NCBI RefSeq assembly: GCF_002931075.1
Contig: NZ_PSTQ01000001.1
Location: forward strand, 744,001-808,000
Direction of reading: 5' to 3'
DNA length: 64,000 bases
Source: Pseudoclavibacter sp. AY1F1
GTDB taxonomy: Bacteria; Actinomycetota; Actinomycetes; Actinomycetales; Microbacteriaceae
Made by a program: the position numbers and the translations under genes. Positions 17,316 through 26,847 of the stretch are shown in pieces (within the stretch, counting starts at the first letter, position 1; each line of letters starts with the position of its first letter). The notes under the pieces were generated by a model, which saw only the letters and a list, made by a program, of their open reading frames with translations, was not told where the DNA came from and searched no databases.

Positions 17316-17729
17316 ATGTCTGGTGGCGACATCGCCGGCCTCATCGCGGCCGGAGTCTTCCTCGTCCTCGTCCTTCTGCTCGCCGTCCCGCTCTTGAAGC
17401 TCGGCGGGGTCCTCGACGAGGTGCGCAGCGGCATCCGCGAGTCCGTGGATGCCATCACGCCGACGCTCGCCGAGACCCAGGTCACCGTGCTCGAGGCGAA
17501 CAAGCAGCTCGCGAAGATCGACAGCATCACGACCCACGTCTCCGAGACGACCAGCAACGTCTCGAGCCTCGTCGCATTGACCGCAGCGACGGTCGGCGGC
17601 CCGCTCATCAAGCTCGCGGGCTTCTCTGCCGCTGTCCGCGCCGGCATCTCCAGCTTCAAGAGCGACGCCCCAGCGGCGGTCAAGTCGTCGGCGAAGCCCA
17701 AGAAGCCGAAGCAGCGCGGCACTCGCTGA
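17316..17729 (+). CDS. DUF948 domain-containing membrane protein
   Basis: A 137-residue protein from ATG 17316 with AAGGA upstream. One N-terminal transmembrane helix (residues ~6-28, IAGLIAAGVFLVLVLLLAVPL) is followed by an amphipathic helical stretch with regular Thr/Ser/Val heptads (residues 35-85), a hydrophobic GGPLIKLAGF region and a Lys/Pro-rich tail. This layout fits DUF948, whose function is unknown. In actinobacteria it commonly precedes alaS together with the small protein that follows here. Possible roles in envelope organisation are speculation. Confidence 0.8.
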   Translation: MSGGDIAGLIAAGVFLVLVLLLAVPLLKLGGVLDEVRSGIRESVDAITPTLAETQVTVLEANKQLAKIDSITTHVSETTSNVSSLVALTAATVGGPLIKLAGFSAAVRAGISSFKSDAPAAVKSSAKPKKPKQRGTR

Positions 17730-17767
17730 CCAGCCCGCTCCCCGCACACCTTGTCTTAGGAGACCCC

Positions 17768-17962
17768 ATGCGCACAGCACTCAGCATCATCGGCGGTATC
17801 GCCGCAGGATTCGCCCTCGCTCACCTCGTCAACTCCACGCCGGCCGGCCGCAAGTTCTTCGCGGGCGTGAACGGGCGCGTCGACGAGTTCACCGAAGCCG
17901 TCGGTGAGGGCTACCGCGCCCGCACGCAGGACCTCTCGGCAGCCATCGCCGACATCAAGTAG
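17768..17962 (+). CDS. Small conserved membrane-associated protein upstream of alaS
   Basis: A 64-residue protein from ATG 17768 with TAGGAGA upstream. It has a short hydrophobic N-terminus (ALSIIGGIAAGFALAHLV) and a polar C-terminal half ending in a likely amphipathic helix (AYRARTQDLSAAIADIK-like; actual GEGYRARTQDLSAAIADIK). Similar short proteins occur between the DUF948 gene and alaS in related genomes. Function unknown. It is 38 bases after the DUF948 gene and 70 before alaS, so all three are probably one transcript. Confidence 0.7.
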   Translation: MRTALSIIGGIAAGFALAHLVNSTPAGRKFFAGVNGRVDEFTEAVGEGYRARTQDLSAAIADIK

Positions 17963-18032
17963 CGCGACAAGCCTCCGCGCAACCCGCGGGGATCTTCGTC
18001 ACTCGCCGCCAGAGAAAGAGCCACACAGCACG

Positions 18033-20702
18033 ATGCAAACCGCCGAGATCCGTCGCCGCTACCTCGACTTCTTCGAGCAGCGAGGGCACACCGTCGTTCC
18101 TTCAGCGCCCCTGGTAAGCGACGACCCGACGATCATGTTCACGATCGCGGGCATGGTGCCGTTCATCCCGTACTTCACCGGAGTGGTCCCCGCCCCGTTC
18201 GACCGAGCGGTGAGCGTCCAGAAATGCATCAGGACGAACGACATCGAAGAGGTCGGCAAGACGCCGAGGCACGGCACGTTCTTCCAGATGTGCGGAAACT
18301 TCTCCTTCGGCGACTACTTCAAGCAGGGCGCGATCGAGTTCGCCTGGGAGCTGCTCACGACTCCAGAAAGCGCCGGCGGCCTCGGCTTCAGGCCGGAGGA
18401 CCTCTGGATCACGGTCTACGAGAAAGATGACGTGGCCCGCGGTATCTGGCGCGAGGTGACCGGGTTCCCGGACGCGCGCATCCAAGGGCTCGGGATGAAG
18501 GACAACTTCTGGTCTGCCGGTGGCCCCGGCAGCCCAGCGGGCCCCTGCTCGGAGATCTTCTTCGACCGTGGCCCCGAGTACGGCGCGGACGGAGGGCCCG
18601 AGACCGACGACGACCGCTACGTCGAGATCTGGAACCTCGTCTTCATGCAGTACGAGCGTGGCGAGGGCACGACGAAGGACGACTACGAGATCGTCGCGGA
18701 CCTCCCGAAGCAGAACATCGACACCGGCATGGGCCTGGAGCGCATCGCGTTCATCAAGCAGGGCGTCGACAACATGTACGAGATCGACCAGGTGCGCCCC
18801 GTGCTCGATAAGGCGGCCGAAATCTCGGGCAAGGCATACGGTGCGGTCCACGAGGACGACGTGCGCATGCGCGTTGTCGCAGACCACGTGCGCTCCTCGC
18901 TCATGCTCATGGCCGACCGAGTCGAGCCAGGCAACGAGGGGCGCGGCTACATCCTGCGTCGTCTGCTTCGCCGCGTGGTCCGCGCCATGCGACTCCTGGG
19001 CTTCGAGGGCGCGAGCCTTCCCCAGCTCCTGCCTGCTTCCAAGGAAGCGATGCAGGATGCCTACCCCGAGCTCCTCGAGGAGTTCCCACGCATCGCCCGC
19101 CTCGCCTACGCCGAAGAGGAGACCTTCCTCCGCACGCTTGCGGCAGGCACCGCCATCCTCGAGACCGCCGTCACCGACACGCGCGCCAGCGGCGTGCAGC
19201 ACCTCTCGGGCGAGACAGCGTTCAAGCTCCACGACACGTTCGGCTTCCCCATCGACCTGACAGTGGAGATCGCTGAAGAGGCAGGCGTCAGTGTCAACCG
19301 CGAGGCATTCGAGCGCCTCATGAGCGAGCAGCGTACACGGGCGAAAGCAGACGCGAAGTCGAAGCGCTCCGCCCTGGCCGATGTCTCCGTCTACAGCGAG
19401 TTCCGCTCGCTCGGCGAGACGACGTTTGTCGGCTACACCGACCTCGCTCACGAGAGCGAGGTCCTTGGCCTCATCGTCGACGGGCTGCCAGCCGTCAGCG
19501 CGGGCGTCGGGCAGCAGGTCGAGATCATCCTCGCGAGCACGGCACTGTACGCGGAGTCCGGCGGACAGGAAGCCGACTCAGGACAGATCACGTCGGCGTC
19601 CCGTGGACTGGTCGCTAACGTGGTTGACGTCCAGCGGCCCATCGCGGGTCTCGTGAGCCACACCGTCTCCATCGTCTCTGGGGAGGTGGCCGTCGGTGAC
19701 CGCGTCGAGACGATCGTCGACCGGGCGTACCGTCGGAGCGCGAACCAGGCGCACACGGCGACGCACCTCCTCCACGCGGCGCTCCGCGACGTGCTCGGGC
19801 CAGACGCCCACCAGTCCGGCTCCTACAACAAGGCCGGCTACCTCCGCCTCGACTTCTCCTGGACTCAGGCGCTCACGACCGACACTAAGTCGGAGCTCGA
19901 GGGCATCGTCAACGATGCCATCCGCGCGAACCACGTCGTCACCACACGGGAGATGGATCTCGACGAGGCCAAGTCTCTCGGCGCTCGAGCGCTGTTCGGC
20001 GAGAAGTACGGCAGCAGGGTGCGGATGGTCGACATCGGCGGGCCCTGGTCTCGCGAGCTGTGCGGCGGGACGCACGTCGGATCATCGTCGGAGATCGGCA
20101 TCGTCAACCTCGTCGGCGAGTCCTCGGTAGGGTCGAGCAACCGTCGCATCGAGTCGCTCGTGGGTCGGGATGCGTTCGCCGACTTCGCCGTCGAGCGCGC
20201 AATCGTCTCGCAGCTCACGAGCAATCTCAAGACTCCACGCGAGCAGCTTGCTGAACGCGTTCAGGACCTCTCCGCCAGCCTCAAAACTGCGCAGAAGCGC
20301 ATCGCAGAGCTCGAAGCGGCCGAGGCAATGCAGCGTGTGCCGGCCATCGCCGCCGAGGCAACAACCGCCGGTGGCGTCGTGCTGGTCGCGAAGCACCTCG
20401 GTGAGGTCCGCAGCGCTGACGAGCTGCGCTCGCTTGCGCTTGCCGTGCGCGAGCAGCTGGGTGACCGCCCGGCCGTCGTCGCGCTCGGCGCAGCGTCAAA
20501 CGGCAAGCCGATCGTGCTCGTGGCCACCAACCAGGCTGCCCGCGACGCAGGGGCAGGCGCCGGCGCGCTCGTCCGCATCGCGGCCCCGATCCTCGGCGGC
20601 GGTGGCGGCGGCAAGCCCGACGTCGCCCAGGGCGGCGGCACCGACGTCGCGCGCCTCGACGACGCGCTCGCCGCGATCCGCTCCGAACTGGCGAATGGCT
20701 GA
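18033..20702 (+). CDS. alaS: Alanine--tRNA ligase
   Basis: Charges tRNA-Ala. It has 889 residues from ATG 18033 (MQTAEIRRRYLDFFEQRGH), which is where the family starts. Class II aminoacylation motifs are visible: FTIAGMVPFIPYF near residue 36, RHGTFFQMCGNFSFGDYFK (core) near residue 80, and the tRNA-recognition region to about residue 450. The editing domain carries HTATHLLHAALR near residue 575 and CGGTHV near residue 678. The C-terminal coiled coil and the glycine-rich DHHA1 domain (GGGGGGKPDVAQGGG) are complete. It overlaps ruvX by eight bases. Confidence 0.98.
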   Translation: MQTAEIRRRYLDFFEQRGHTVVPSAPLVSDDPTIMFTIAGMVPFIPYFTGVVPAPFDRAVSVQKCIRTNDIEEVGKTPRHGTFFQMCGNFSFGDYFKQGAIEFAWELLTTPESAGGLGFRPEDLWITVYEKDDVARGIWREVTGFPDARIQGLGMKDNFWSAGGPGSPAGPCSEIFFDRGPEYGADGGPETDDDRYVEIWNLVFMQYERGEGTTKDDYEIVADLPKQNIDTGMGLERIAFIKQGVDNMYEIDQVRPVLDKAAEISGKAYGAVHEDDVRMRVVADHVRSSLMLMADRVEPGNEGRGYILRRLLRRVVRAMRLLGFEGASLPQLLPASKEAMQDAYPELLEEFPRIARLAYAEEETFLRTLAAGTAILETAVTDTRASGVQHLSGETAFKLHDTFGFPIDLTVEIAEEAGVSVNREAFERLMSEQRTRAKADAKSKRSALADVSVYSEFRSLGETTFVGYTDLAHESEVLGLIVDGLPAVSAGVGQQVEIILASTALYAESGGQEADSGQITSASRGLVANVVDVQRPIAGLVSHTVSIVSGEVAVGDRVETIVDRAYRRSANQAHTATHLLHAALRDVLGPDAHQSGSYNKAGYLRLDFSWTQALTTDTKSELEGIVNDAIRANHVVTTREMDLDEAKSLGARALFGEKYGSRVRMVDIGGPWSRELCGGTHVGSSSEIGIVNLVGESSVGSSNRRIESLVGRDAFADFAVERAIVSQLTSNLKTPREQLAERVQDLSASLKTAQKRIAELEAAEAMQRVPAIAAEATTAGGVVLVAKHLGEVRSADELRSLALAVREQLGDRPAVVALGAASNGKPIVLVATNQAARDAGAGAGALVRIAAPILGGGGGGKPDVAQGGGTDVARLDDALAAIRSELANG

Positions 20703-21201
20703 CATCCGCTTCGGCACGCGCCTCGGCGTCGACGTGGGCAAGGCGCGCGTCGGCGTCAGCAGGAGTGACCCGCACGGGATGCTCGCGACGCCGCTCGAGA
20801 CGGTGCCGCGAGACGGTGCCAAGGGCGATGCGCACGCGAAGCGCATCGCGGAACTCGTAGCCGAGTACGACGCGATCGAGATCGTCGTCGGCCTTCCGCT
20901 CTCGCTATCGGGCGCCGAGACCGCGTCCACCGCAGACGCGCGGGGGGTCGCCGAGCAGATCGCCGCTCACTCCCCGGTGCCACTCAGGTTGGTGGACGAG
21001 CGTCTGACGACGGTGAGTGCAAGTCGGCAGCTGCGTGACGTCGGCAGGAAAGCATCCAGATCTCGGCACATCATCGACCAGATGGCGGCAGTCGTCATCT
21101 TGCAGACCTCGCTCGACGCGGAGCGCCAATCCGGACGCGCGCCGGGTGAGCTCCTCTCCCGAAAGGATCAGGACTCTGACGGACAACCAGCCCCCAGGTA
21201 G
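20695..21201 (+). CDS. ruvX: Putative pre-16S rRNA nuclease RuvX/YqgF
   Basis: RNase H-fold nuclease of the YqgF family, implicated in processing the 5' end of 16S rRNA. It has 168 residues from ATG 20695. Conserved motifs are RLGVDVGKARVGVS near residue 9 (first acidic residue), VVGLPLSLSG near residue 66, and LVDERLTTVSA near residue 102, with HIIDQMAAVVILQ carrying the final Asp. A C-terminal extension of about 25 polar residues is typical of actinobacteria. The start is embedded in the last codons of alaS (ATGGCTGA), so it is probably translated by reinitiation. Confidence 0.93.
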   Translation: MADIRFGTRLGVDVGKARVGVSRSDPHGMLATPLETVPRDGAKGDAHAKRIAELVAEYDAIEIVVGLPLSLSGAETASTADARGVAEQIAAHSPVPLRLVDERLTTVSASRQLRDVGRKASRSRHIIDQMAAVVILQTSLDAERQSGRAPGELLSRKDQDSDGQPAPR

Positions 21202-22399
21202 CCAAGACGGACGAAAGCGCTTCACCCCGGATGACCCGTTCGGGGACCTGTTCTCCGGCGAGATCGCGACGCAGGCGGATGCCAACGGCGGCAACCCGCG
21301 CAGGTCTGGCGGCACGCGCAGACGCGAGTCCGCGGCCGTCAGGCAGGGCAAACGGAGCCTCTTGGTCATCCTCGTCCTCGTCGTGGTCGTCGCTGTGAGC
21401 GCCGCGGTCGTCTGGTTTGGCTTTGGCTCCCAGCTCCGCAGCCTGTTCGGGGGAGGCGCCTCTTCTGCCGACTTCGAGGGCACCGGGAACGGCACACAAA
21501 CCGCGTTCACGATCGAATCGGGGGACACAGGAACCTCGATCGGCGAACGACTCGCCGAAGTCGGCATCGTGAAAACCTCAGGCGCGTTTGTCCACGAAGT
21601 TCTGGCGCAGCCGGAGGACCCAGTCTTCATCCCAGGCAGCTACGGCATGCAGGAAGAGATGAGCGCTGAGTCGGCACTCGCGTCGCTGCTCGACCCGGAG
21701 AACCGCCAGGAGTCGACCGTGGTGATTCCAGAGGGCACGGCGCTCCAGGATGTCTATGCGCTGATCGAAGGTGGCATCGGCATTCCCGTTGCCGACCTCG
21801 AGGCTGCAGCGATCCCCGCGAACTTCGGGCTCCCTGCGGAGGCCACGACACTCGAGGGCTTCCTGTTCCCTGCCACGTACAGCTTCGACCCTGGCGTCGA
21901 CGCGACGACCGTGCTCAAGACCCTTGTCGACCGCATGTTCCAGTCGCTGGACGAGCACGGCGTCGCCCCTGAGGCGCGTTGGGACACGGTACGTCTCGCG
22001 TCGCTCATCCAGAAGGAGGCCGGCCTCCGCGAGGACTACTACAAGGTCTCGCGGGTCTTCCTCAACCGTCTCGACATGGGCATGCTCCTGCAGTCCGACG
22101 CGACGGTCGCGTACGGCACGGGAAACACGCACCGCGTCTCGACGAGCGACGCTGAGCGAGCTGACGCCGCGAACGCCTACAACACCTACGTGCATCCGGG
22201 TATGGTCACGGGCCCCATCTCCAACCCTGGAGATATCGCGATCGACGCTGCCGTGAACCCTGCCGACGGGCCATGGGTGTACTTCGTGACCTGGAACCTC
22301 GACACGGGGGAGACGATCTTCTCCGAAACGTTCGAGGAACACGAGGTCGCCGTTGCCAAGTGGCTGGCCTGGATGGATGAGCACCCCGAGTATGGCTGA
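21146..22399 (+). CDS. mltG: Endolytic murein transglycosylase MltG (YceG family)
   Basis: Cleaves nascent peptidoglycan strands. A basic cytoplasmic tail precedes one transmembrane helix (LLVILVLVVVVAVSAAVVW, about residues 72-90), a LysM-like region (FTIESGDTGTSIGERLAEVGIV; core SGDTGTSIGERLAEVG) and the catalytic YceG domain with IPEGT, ASLIQKEAG (catalytic Glu) and LLQSDATVAYG. The conventional start is GTG 21146 (417 residues), which has a poor ribosome-binding site and lies 56 bases inside ruvX. A CTG at 21176 has a much better one (AAAGGATCAGG) and would give LTDNQPPGSQ as the N-terminus. The domain call is certain; the start is not. Confidence 0.9.
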   Translation: MSSSPERIRTLTDNQPPGSQDGRKRFTPDDPFGDLFSGEIATQADANGGNPRRSGGTRRRESAAVRQGKRSLLVILVLVVVVAVSAAVVWFGFGSQLRSLFGGGASSADFEGTGNGTQTAFTIESGDTGTSIGERLAEVGIVKTSGAFVHEVLAQPEDPVFIPGSYGMQEEMSAESALASLLDPENRQESTVVIPEGTALQDVYALIEGGIGIPVADLEAAAIPANFGLPAEATTLEGFLFPATYSFDPGVDATTVLKTLVDRMFQSLDEHGVAPEARWDTVRLASLIQKEAGLREDYYKVSRVFLNRLDMGMLLQSDATVAYGTGNTHRVSTSDAERADAANAYNTYVHPGMVTGPISNPGDIAIDAAVNPADGPWVYFVTWNLDTGETIFSETFEEHEVAVAKWLAWMDEHPEYG

Positions 22400-23282
22400 G
22401 GCGAAGGCAGGGCTGGGGAGAGGAACCGGCACGCGGCTCGCTGTCCTCGGCTCGCCGATCGGGCATTCGAAGTCGCCAGCGATCCACGCCGCTGCCTACG
22501 AGGTGCTCGGGCTCGACTGGCGCTACGAGCGCTTCGACGTACCTGAAGGCGAGCTCGCGGATTTCATGGCGAACCGCGGTGGAGGTTGGCGTGGGTTCTC
22601 CGTGACGATGCCGCTCAAGCAGGAGGCCCGCGCCTACGCGTCCACGCTCGCTCCAGCGGCAGCCGAGATCGGTGCCGTCAACACGCTGGTCTTCGACACG
22701 ACCGACCCGGCGGCGCCGGCCCGGGGTTGGAACACCGACGTGACGGGGTTCATCGCCGCGCTCAGCGAGGCGGGCATCGAGAGCGCCAGGCGGGTGCGGC
22801 TGCTCGGTGCGGGTGGGACGGCCGCCGCCGTGGTCGCTGCACTTCCTTCGCTCCGGACGGAGGCGCTTTCGCTCGTCGTCCGCTCCCCGCCGCGCGCGCA
22901 GGCCCTGGCTGAGCTCGCGTCATCGCTTGGCCTGCAGGTCGAGGTCATGACCTTCGCGCAGTTCGACGCCAGGCCGGCCAGTGCCAAGGCGGCCGAGCTG
23001 GTTGTGAACACGGTTCCCGGTGACCGCGACCACCTGAGGGTGGACAAGTCCTGGGTGCAGGGGGCTGTGCTCTTCGACGTGCTCTACGACCCGTGGCCGA
23101 CGAAACTCGCTGCCCGTTGGCAGTCGGCGGGAGGGCGAGTCGTGTCGGGACTCGAGCTGCTGCTTGCTCAGGCGCTCCTGCAAGTGAGGCTCTTCACCGG
23201 CCGAGGCGAGTCGGAACCGCTGCCGCGAGAGGTCGAGGTGCGCTCCGCGATGCGGAGTGCCGCGCTGCGCGTGTCAGAATAG
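22392..23282 (+). CDS. aroE: Shikimate dehydrogenase family protein
   Basis: NADP-dependent reduction of 3-dehydroshikimate, step four of the shikimate pathway. It has 296 residues from ATG 22392, embedded in the mltG stop (ATGGCTGA). Substrate-binding motif [14 protein letters not shown] is near residue 20, VTMPLKQEA (catalytic Lys) near residue 72, AVNTLVF near residue 96, and the Rossmann glycine motif [11 protein letters not shown] near residue 137. The C-terminal segment ([18 protein letters not shown]) fits the actinobacterial form. A quinate/shikimate dehydrogenase activity cannot be excluded, but the position before aroC-aroK-aroB supports AroE. Confidence 0.93.
   Translation: MAEAKAGLGRGTGTRLAVLGSPIGHSKSPAIHAAAYEVLGLDWRYERFDVPEGELADFMANRGGGWRGFSVTMPLKQEARAYASTLAPAAAEIGAVNTLVFDTTDPAAPARGWNTDVTGFIAALSEAGIESARRVRLLGAGGTAAAVVAALPSLRTEALSLVVRSPPRAQALAELASSLGLQVEVMTFAQFDARPASAKAAELVVNTVPGDRDHLRVDKSWVQGAVLFDVLYDPWPTKLAARWQSAGGRVVSGLELLLAQALLQVRLFTGRGESEPLPREVEVRSAMRSAALRVSE
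23275..23280 (+). promoter_or_regulatory. Weak candidate -10 element of aroC
   Basis: CAGAAT followed by exactly six bases and the aroC ATG at 23287. It deviates from TANNNT at the first base. Offered only because the spacing equals that of the clearer leaderless promoters in this window. Confidence 0.2.
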
Positions 23283-23286
23283 TCCA

Positions 23287-24558
23287 ATGCTTCGATGGCT
23301 CACGGCCGGGGAATCCCACGGCCCAGAACTCCTCGCGATCCTCGAGGGACTCCCGGCTGGTGTCCCGCTTTCCCTCGACGATCTCCGCACCGACCTCGCA
23401 CGCCGAAAGCTCGGCCACGGCCGTGGCGCTCGCATGAAGTTCGAGCAGGATGAGCTCACGCTCTCCGCTGGAGTGAGGCACGGCTTCACGATGGGCTCGC
23501 CCATCGGCATCCGCATCGGCAACACCGAATGGCCGAAGTGGGTCGAGGTCATGAGCCCCGAACCCGTCGATGCCGCTGTCTTCGACACCGGCCGCGGTGC
23601 GAAATTGACCCGCCCACGCCCAGGACACGCCGATCTCATCGGCATGCAGAAGCACGGCTTCGACGAAGCTCGCCCCGTGCTGGAGCGAGCAAGCGCCCGT
23701 GAGACCGCGGCACGAGTCGCGCTCGGGGCCATCGCGAAGCGATTCCTGTCCGAACTGGGCATCACGACGCTGAGCCACACCCTTGCGATCGGCACCGTGC
23801 GTGTCCCCGAGGATGCGCCGCTGCCGAGCTACGGCGACCTCGCCGCGATCGACGCCGACCCGGTTCGCGTCTTCGACGAGGAGACCTCAGCGGCAGCTGT
23901 CGCGCTCATCGACGAGGTCCGCAAGAGCGGCGATACGCTCGGGGGAGTGACCGAAGTGCTGGTCTGGGGCCTGCCGCCGGGAATCGGCTCGTACGTCCAC
24001 TGGGACCGTCGGCTCGACGCCCGGCTCGCGAAGGCGCTCATGAGCGTCCAGGCCATCAAGGGTGTGGAGGTCGGCGACGGCTTCGAGACGACGCGGCGCC
24101 CCGGCACCGCGGCGCACGACCCCCTCTACGTTCGCGACGGTTCGATCGTGCGCTCGAGCGACCGCGCTGGCGGCATCGAGGGTGGCATGGCGACGGGCAC
24201 GGTTCTCCGCGTGCGTGCCGGGATGAAGCCGATCGCGACGGTGCCCAAGGCGCTGCACACGGTCGACGTCGCGACGGGCCAGGACGCGGCAGCACACCAC
24301 CAGCGCTCAGACGTCTGCGCCGTGCCTGCATCCGGTGTGGTCGTCGAGGCGATGGTGGCCCTCACGATCGCCGATTCCATCCTGGAGAAGTTCGGCGGCG
24401 ACTCGGTTGCTGAGACGAAGCGGAACATCGAGAGTTACCTCGCGAGCATTCCGCCGCTGCTGCGGACCTCGAGCGAGTCCGTCTCCGAGTCGGCGCTGCA
24501 GGCCGGGCCAGTCGACGAGACCCCGATGGGGGACTCGCTCAGCGAGTGGCGCGTATGA
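23287..24558 (+). CDS. aroC: Chorismate synthase
   Basis: Converts EPSP to chorismate with reduced FMN as cofactor. It has 423 residues from ATG 23287. Signatures are [20 protein letters not shown] (core [14 protein letters not shown]) at the N-terminus, [22 protein letters not shown] (core) near residue 50, [12 protein letters not shown] near residue 112, [17 protein letters not shown] near residue 137, and the [12 protein letters not shown] and [11 protein letters not shown] segments near residues 296 and 338. The final 30 residues are a polar extension seen in actinobacterial enzymes. An earlier ATG at 23257 lies inside aroE. It overlaps aroK by four bases (ATGA). Confidence 0.97.
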   Translation: MLRWLTAGESHGPELLAILEGLPAGVPLSLDDLRTDLARRKLGHGRGARMKFEQDELTLSAGVRHGFTMGSPIGIRIGNTEWPKWVEVMSPEPVDAAVFDTGRGAKLTRPRPGHADLIGMQKHGFDEARPVLERASARETAARVALGAIAKRFLSELGITTLSHTLAIGTVRVPEDAPLPSYGDLAAIDADPVRVFDEETSAAAVALIDEVRKSGDTLGGVTEVLVWGLPPGIGSYVHWDRRLDARLAKALMSVQAIKGVEVGDGFETTRRPGTAAHDPLYVRDGSIVRSSDRAGGIEGGMATGTVLRVRAGMKPIATVPKALHTVDVATGQDAAAHHQRSDVCAVPASGVVVEAMVALTIADSILEKFGGDSVAETKRNIESYLASIPPLLRTSSESVSESALQAGPVDETPMGDSLSEWRV

Positions 24559-25070
24559 GCGTCGTCCTCATCGGCCCGCCGGCCGCTGGTAAGTCGAGGG
24601 CGGGGCGTCGCCTCGCGAAGGTCCTCGGAGCCAGCTACGCGGACACGGACAAGGTCATCGTCGATCGGCACGGCGCGATCCCCGAGATCTTCGCCAAGCA
24701 CGGAGAAGCCGAGTTCAGGCGCCTCGAGCGCGAGGTCATCGCCGAGCACCTGGAGACGACCGAGGTGCTCTCCCTCGGGGGAGGCGCGGTCATGGACTCG
24801 GAGACGCAGGCGCGACTCGACGCTCACACCGTCGTGCTGCTGACTGCCACCCCAGCCGCCATCACGGAACGCATCACCGGCAACTCGAAGCGCCCGCTCA
24901 TCACGGGCATCGAGAGCTGGACGAAAATCTACGAAGCGCGCCGCGAAACCTACGAGCGTCTCGCGGATGCAAGCTTCGACACTTCATTCCGGCCCATGGT
25001 CCGCGTTGTCGAAGACATCGCGGAGTGGTTGGACCAGCTCACCAAGGAAGGACCAAGCGACGTTGCCTGA
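24555..25070 (+). CDS. aroK: Shikimate kinase
   Basis: Phosphorylates shikimate with ATP, step five of the pathway. It has 171 residues from ATG 24555, which overlaps the aroC stop (ATGA); GTG 24546 is an alternative three codons upstream. Walker [13 protein letters not shown] is near residue 7, the shikimate-binding Asp is in YADTDKVI near residue 32, SLGGGAVM near residue 77 and the lid segment KRPLI near residue 113. The size is normal. The order aroC-aroK-aroB with overlapping ends indicates one translational unit. Confidence 0.95.
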   Translation: MSVVLIGPPAAGKSRAGRRLAKVLGASYADTDKVIVDRHGAIPEIFAKHGEAEFRRLEREVIAEHLETTEVLSLGGGAVMDSETQARLDAHTVVLLTATPAAITERITGNSKRPLITGIESWTKIYEARRETYERLADASFDTSFRPMVRVVEDIAEWLDQLTKEGPSDVA

Positions 25071-26145
25071 GATCATCGAGGTTCCCGGCGCCCACGGCGA
25101 CATCATCATCGGGGCCGGCCAGTTCAGCGACGCCGCGTCCGTGATTCCACCCCTCTTGGGCGACGGCGTCGCCAAGGTCCTCATCGTGCACGCGCCGCAC
25201 CTCGCCAATGTGGCTGAGCGCGTTCGCGAGCAGCTCGTCAGCGAGTACAACCAGGTCCTCATCGCCGAGATCCCGGATGCTGAGGGTGCGAAGCGCATCG
25301 AGGTGGCCGCCTTCTGCTGGCAGATCCTCGGCCAGGCCGACTTCACGCGCTCTGACGCCGTCATCACGATCGGCGGGGGAGCGACGAGCGACATCGGCGG
25401 CTTCATCGCAGCCACGTGGCTGCGCGGCGTCAAGGTCGTGCACATGCCGACTACCGTGCTCGCGATGGTCGATGCCGCCATCGGCGGGAAGACCGGGCTC
25501 AACACCAACGAGGGCAAGAACCTCGTCGGCTCATTCCACCCGCCGGCAGGTGTCGTCATCGACCCGGAGATCCTGGCCGGCCTCCCGAGGAACGAGCTCC
25601 TTGCGGGCTTCGCCGAGGTGGTGAAGGCCGGTTTCATCGCCGAGCCCGAGATCCTCGACATCATCGAGCGCGACCCCGAGCTCGCGACGGATCCGACCAC
25701 CCCAGAGTTCCTGCGCGTCCTCGAGCTCGCGATCCGTGTGAAGGCGAGGGTCGTCGGCGAGGACTTCACCGAGCAGGGGCTTCGGGAGATCCTCAACTAC
25801 GGGCACACCCTCGGGCACGCGATCGAGAACGCTGAGCGCTACCAATGGCGCCACGGCGCGGCGATTTCCATCGGCATGGCGTTTGTCGCCGAGCTCGCTC
25901 GCCTGTCCGGACGGCTCGATGACGCGACGGCTGACCGCCACAAGGCGATCCTCGAGCTTCTCGGCCTGCCCACGAGCTACCCGGCGGGACGCTGGAAGAC
26001 CCTGCTCGCCACCATGCGCCGCGACAAGAAGTCACGAGGCGCCATGCTTCGCTTTGTGGTCCTCGACGGCCTCGGGCGTCCGACGATCATGCAGGCGCCT
26101 GACGAGAGCCTGCTCTTCGCGGCCTACCAGGAGATCGCGAGCTAA
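25063..26145 (+). CDS. aroB: 3-dehydroquinate synthase
   Basis: Converts DAHP to 3-dehydroquinate using NAD and a divalent metal, step two of the shikimate pathway. It has 360 residues from TTG 25063, with AAGGAAGGA upstream; the start is embedded in the aroK stop (TTGCCTGA). Nucleotide-binding GGGATSDIGGFIAATW is near residue 103, MPTTVLAMVDAAIGGKTGLN (core MVDAAIGGKTG) near residue 128, and metal-binding residues lie in NYGHTLGHAIE near residue 246 and the following RHGAAISIGM. The stop overlaps the stop of the convergent gene by four bases (CTAA). Confidence 0.97.
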   Translation: MPEIIEVPGAHGDIIIGAGQFSDAASVIPPLLGDGVAKVLIVHAPHLANVAERVREQLVSEYNQVLIAEIPDAEGAKRIEVAAFCWQILGQADFTRSDAVITIGGGATSDIGGFIAATWLRGVKVVHMPTTVLAMVDAAIGGKTGLNTNEGKNLVGSFHPPAGVVIDPEILAGLPRNELLAGFAEVVKAGFIAEPEILDIIERDPELATDPTTPEFLRVLELAIRVKARVVGEDFTEQGLREILNYGHTLGHAIENAERYQWRHGAAISIGMAFVAELARLSGRLDDATADRHKAILELLGLPTSYPAGRWKTLLATMRRDKKSRGAMLRFVVLDGLGRPTIMQAPDESLLFAAYQEIAS

Positions 26146-26771
26146 CTGCACTGCTCGTTCGCGCCGGCTGCCCGCGGTGCGTCGGCTTCGTCGCGCGCTG
26201 TCGCGTCGAGGCGGACGTACTCCTCGATCGTGACGCCGGACTGGAAGCGCCGCGTCCCGACCAGCGTGAAGGGCAACGGCAGGTAGTCGGCCCGGCCGAA
26301 GAGCGGAACACCGGCCCCGAAGACCACCGGATTCCGCTTCAGGATGAGCCGGTCGATCTCGTTTCTCAGCACGCCGGCGAGTTCGCCACCGCCGCACAGC
26401 CAGATGGGGAGCCCTTGCTCCAGCTTCAGCTCCTGCACCGTCTTCAGCGGATCTCCGGTCAGCGTGACATCGTCCGCAACTGACTTTCTCCTGCGGCTCG
26501 CGACGAACTGCCTGAGGTGCGGGTACGGGCTCTTGATGCCAGCCTCGAGGGCTGGCAGCAGCGTGTTCCAGCCCATGATGACGGTGTCGAACCTCGTCCC
26601 GGGCGCGCTGGCGCCGACGGCCGCGAGCACGTGCGCCGGCAACGTGTCCGCGTACTCGGCGAGGAGAGCGGCCATGTGGTCGCCCTCCATGGGAAACGCC
26701 TCGAAGCCGCCATCGGGGTCTGCAATGAATCCGTCGATGCTGGTTGCGACGTAGTACACAAGTTCTCGCAT
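26142..26771 (-). CDS. Dihydrofolate reductase-like (RibD C-terminal domain) family protein
   Basis: A 209-residue single-domain protein of the RibD_C/YyaP-like family, which shares the dihydrofolate reductase fold and usually binds NADPH. Visible features are MRELVYYVATSIDGFIADPDG at the N-terminus (core VATSIDGFIA), VIMGWNTL near residue 66, TLTGDPLKTVQELK near residue 103, and IWLCGGGELAGVL near residue 122, the typical cofactor loop. These proteins are generally uncharacterised reductases and it should not be called the folate enzyme. GGGAG precedes ATG 26771. It converges on aroB and belongs to a short accessory segment that interrupts the aro genes. Confidence 0.85.
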   Translation of the reverse strand: MRELVYYVATSIDGFIADPDGGFEAFPMEGDHMAALLAEYADTLPAHVLAAVGASAPGTRFDTVIMGWNTLLPALEAGIKSPYPHLRQFVASRRRKSVADDVTLTGDPLKTVQELKLEQGLPIWLCGGGELAGVLRNEIDRLILKRNPVVFGAGVPLFGRADYLPLPFTLVGTRRFQSGVTIEEYVRLDATARDEADAPRAAGANEQCS

Positions 26772-26847
26772 GGCTGCTCCCGGTGTCCTCTGCTTTTCGA
26801 GAAACCTAGTCCAAGGCCCTGAAACGAGGACGCGAGACCGGACGAGT

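Noticed and set aside
17963-18032. Possible T-box or other leader control of alaS
   Set aside because: The 70-base gap has no T-box sequence, specifier loop or terminator; alaS probably belongs to the transcript of the two small genes before it.
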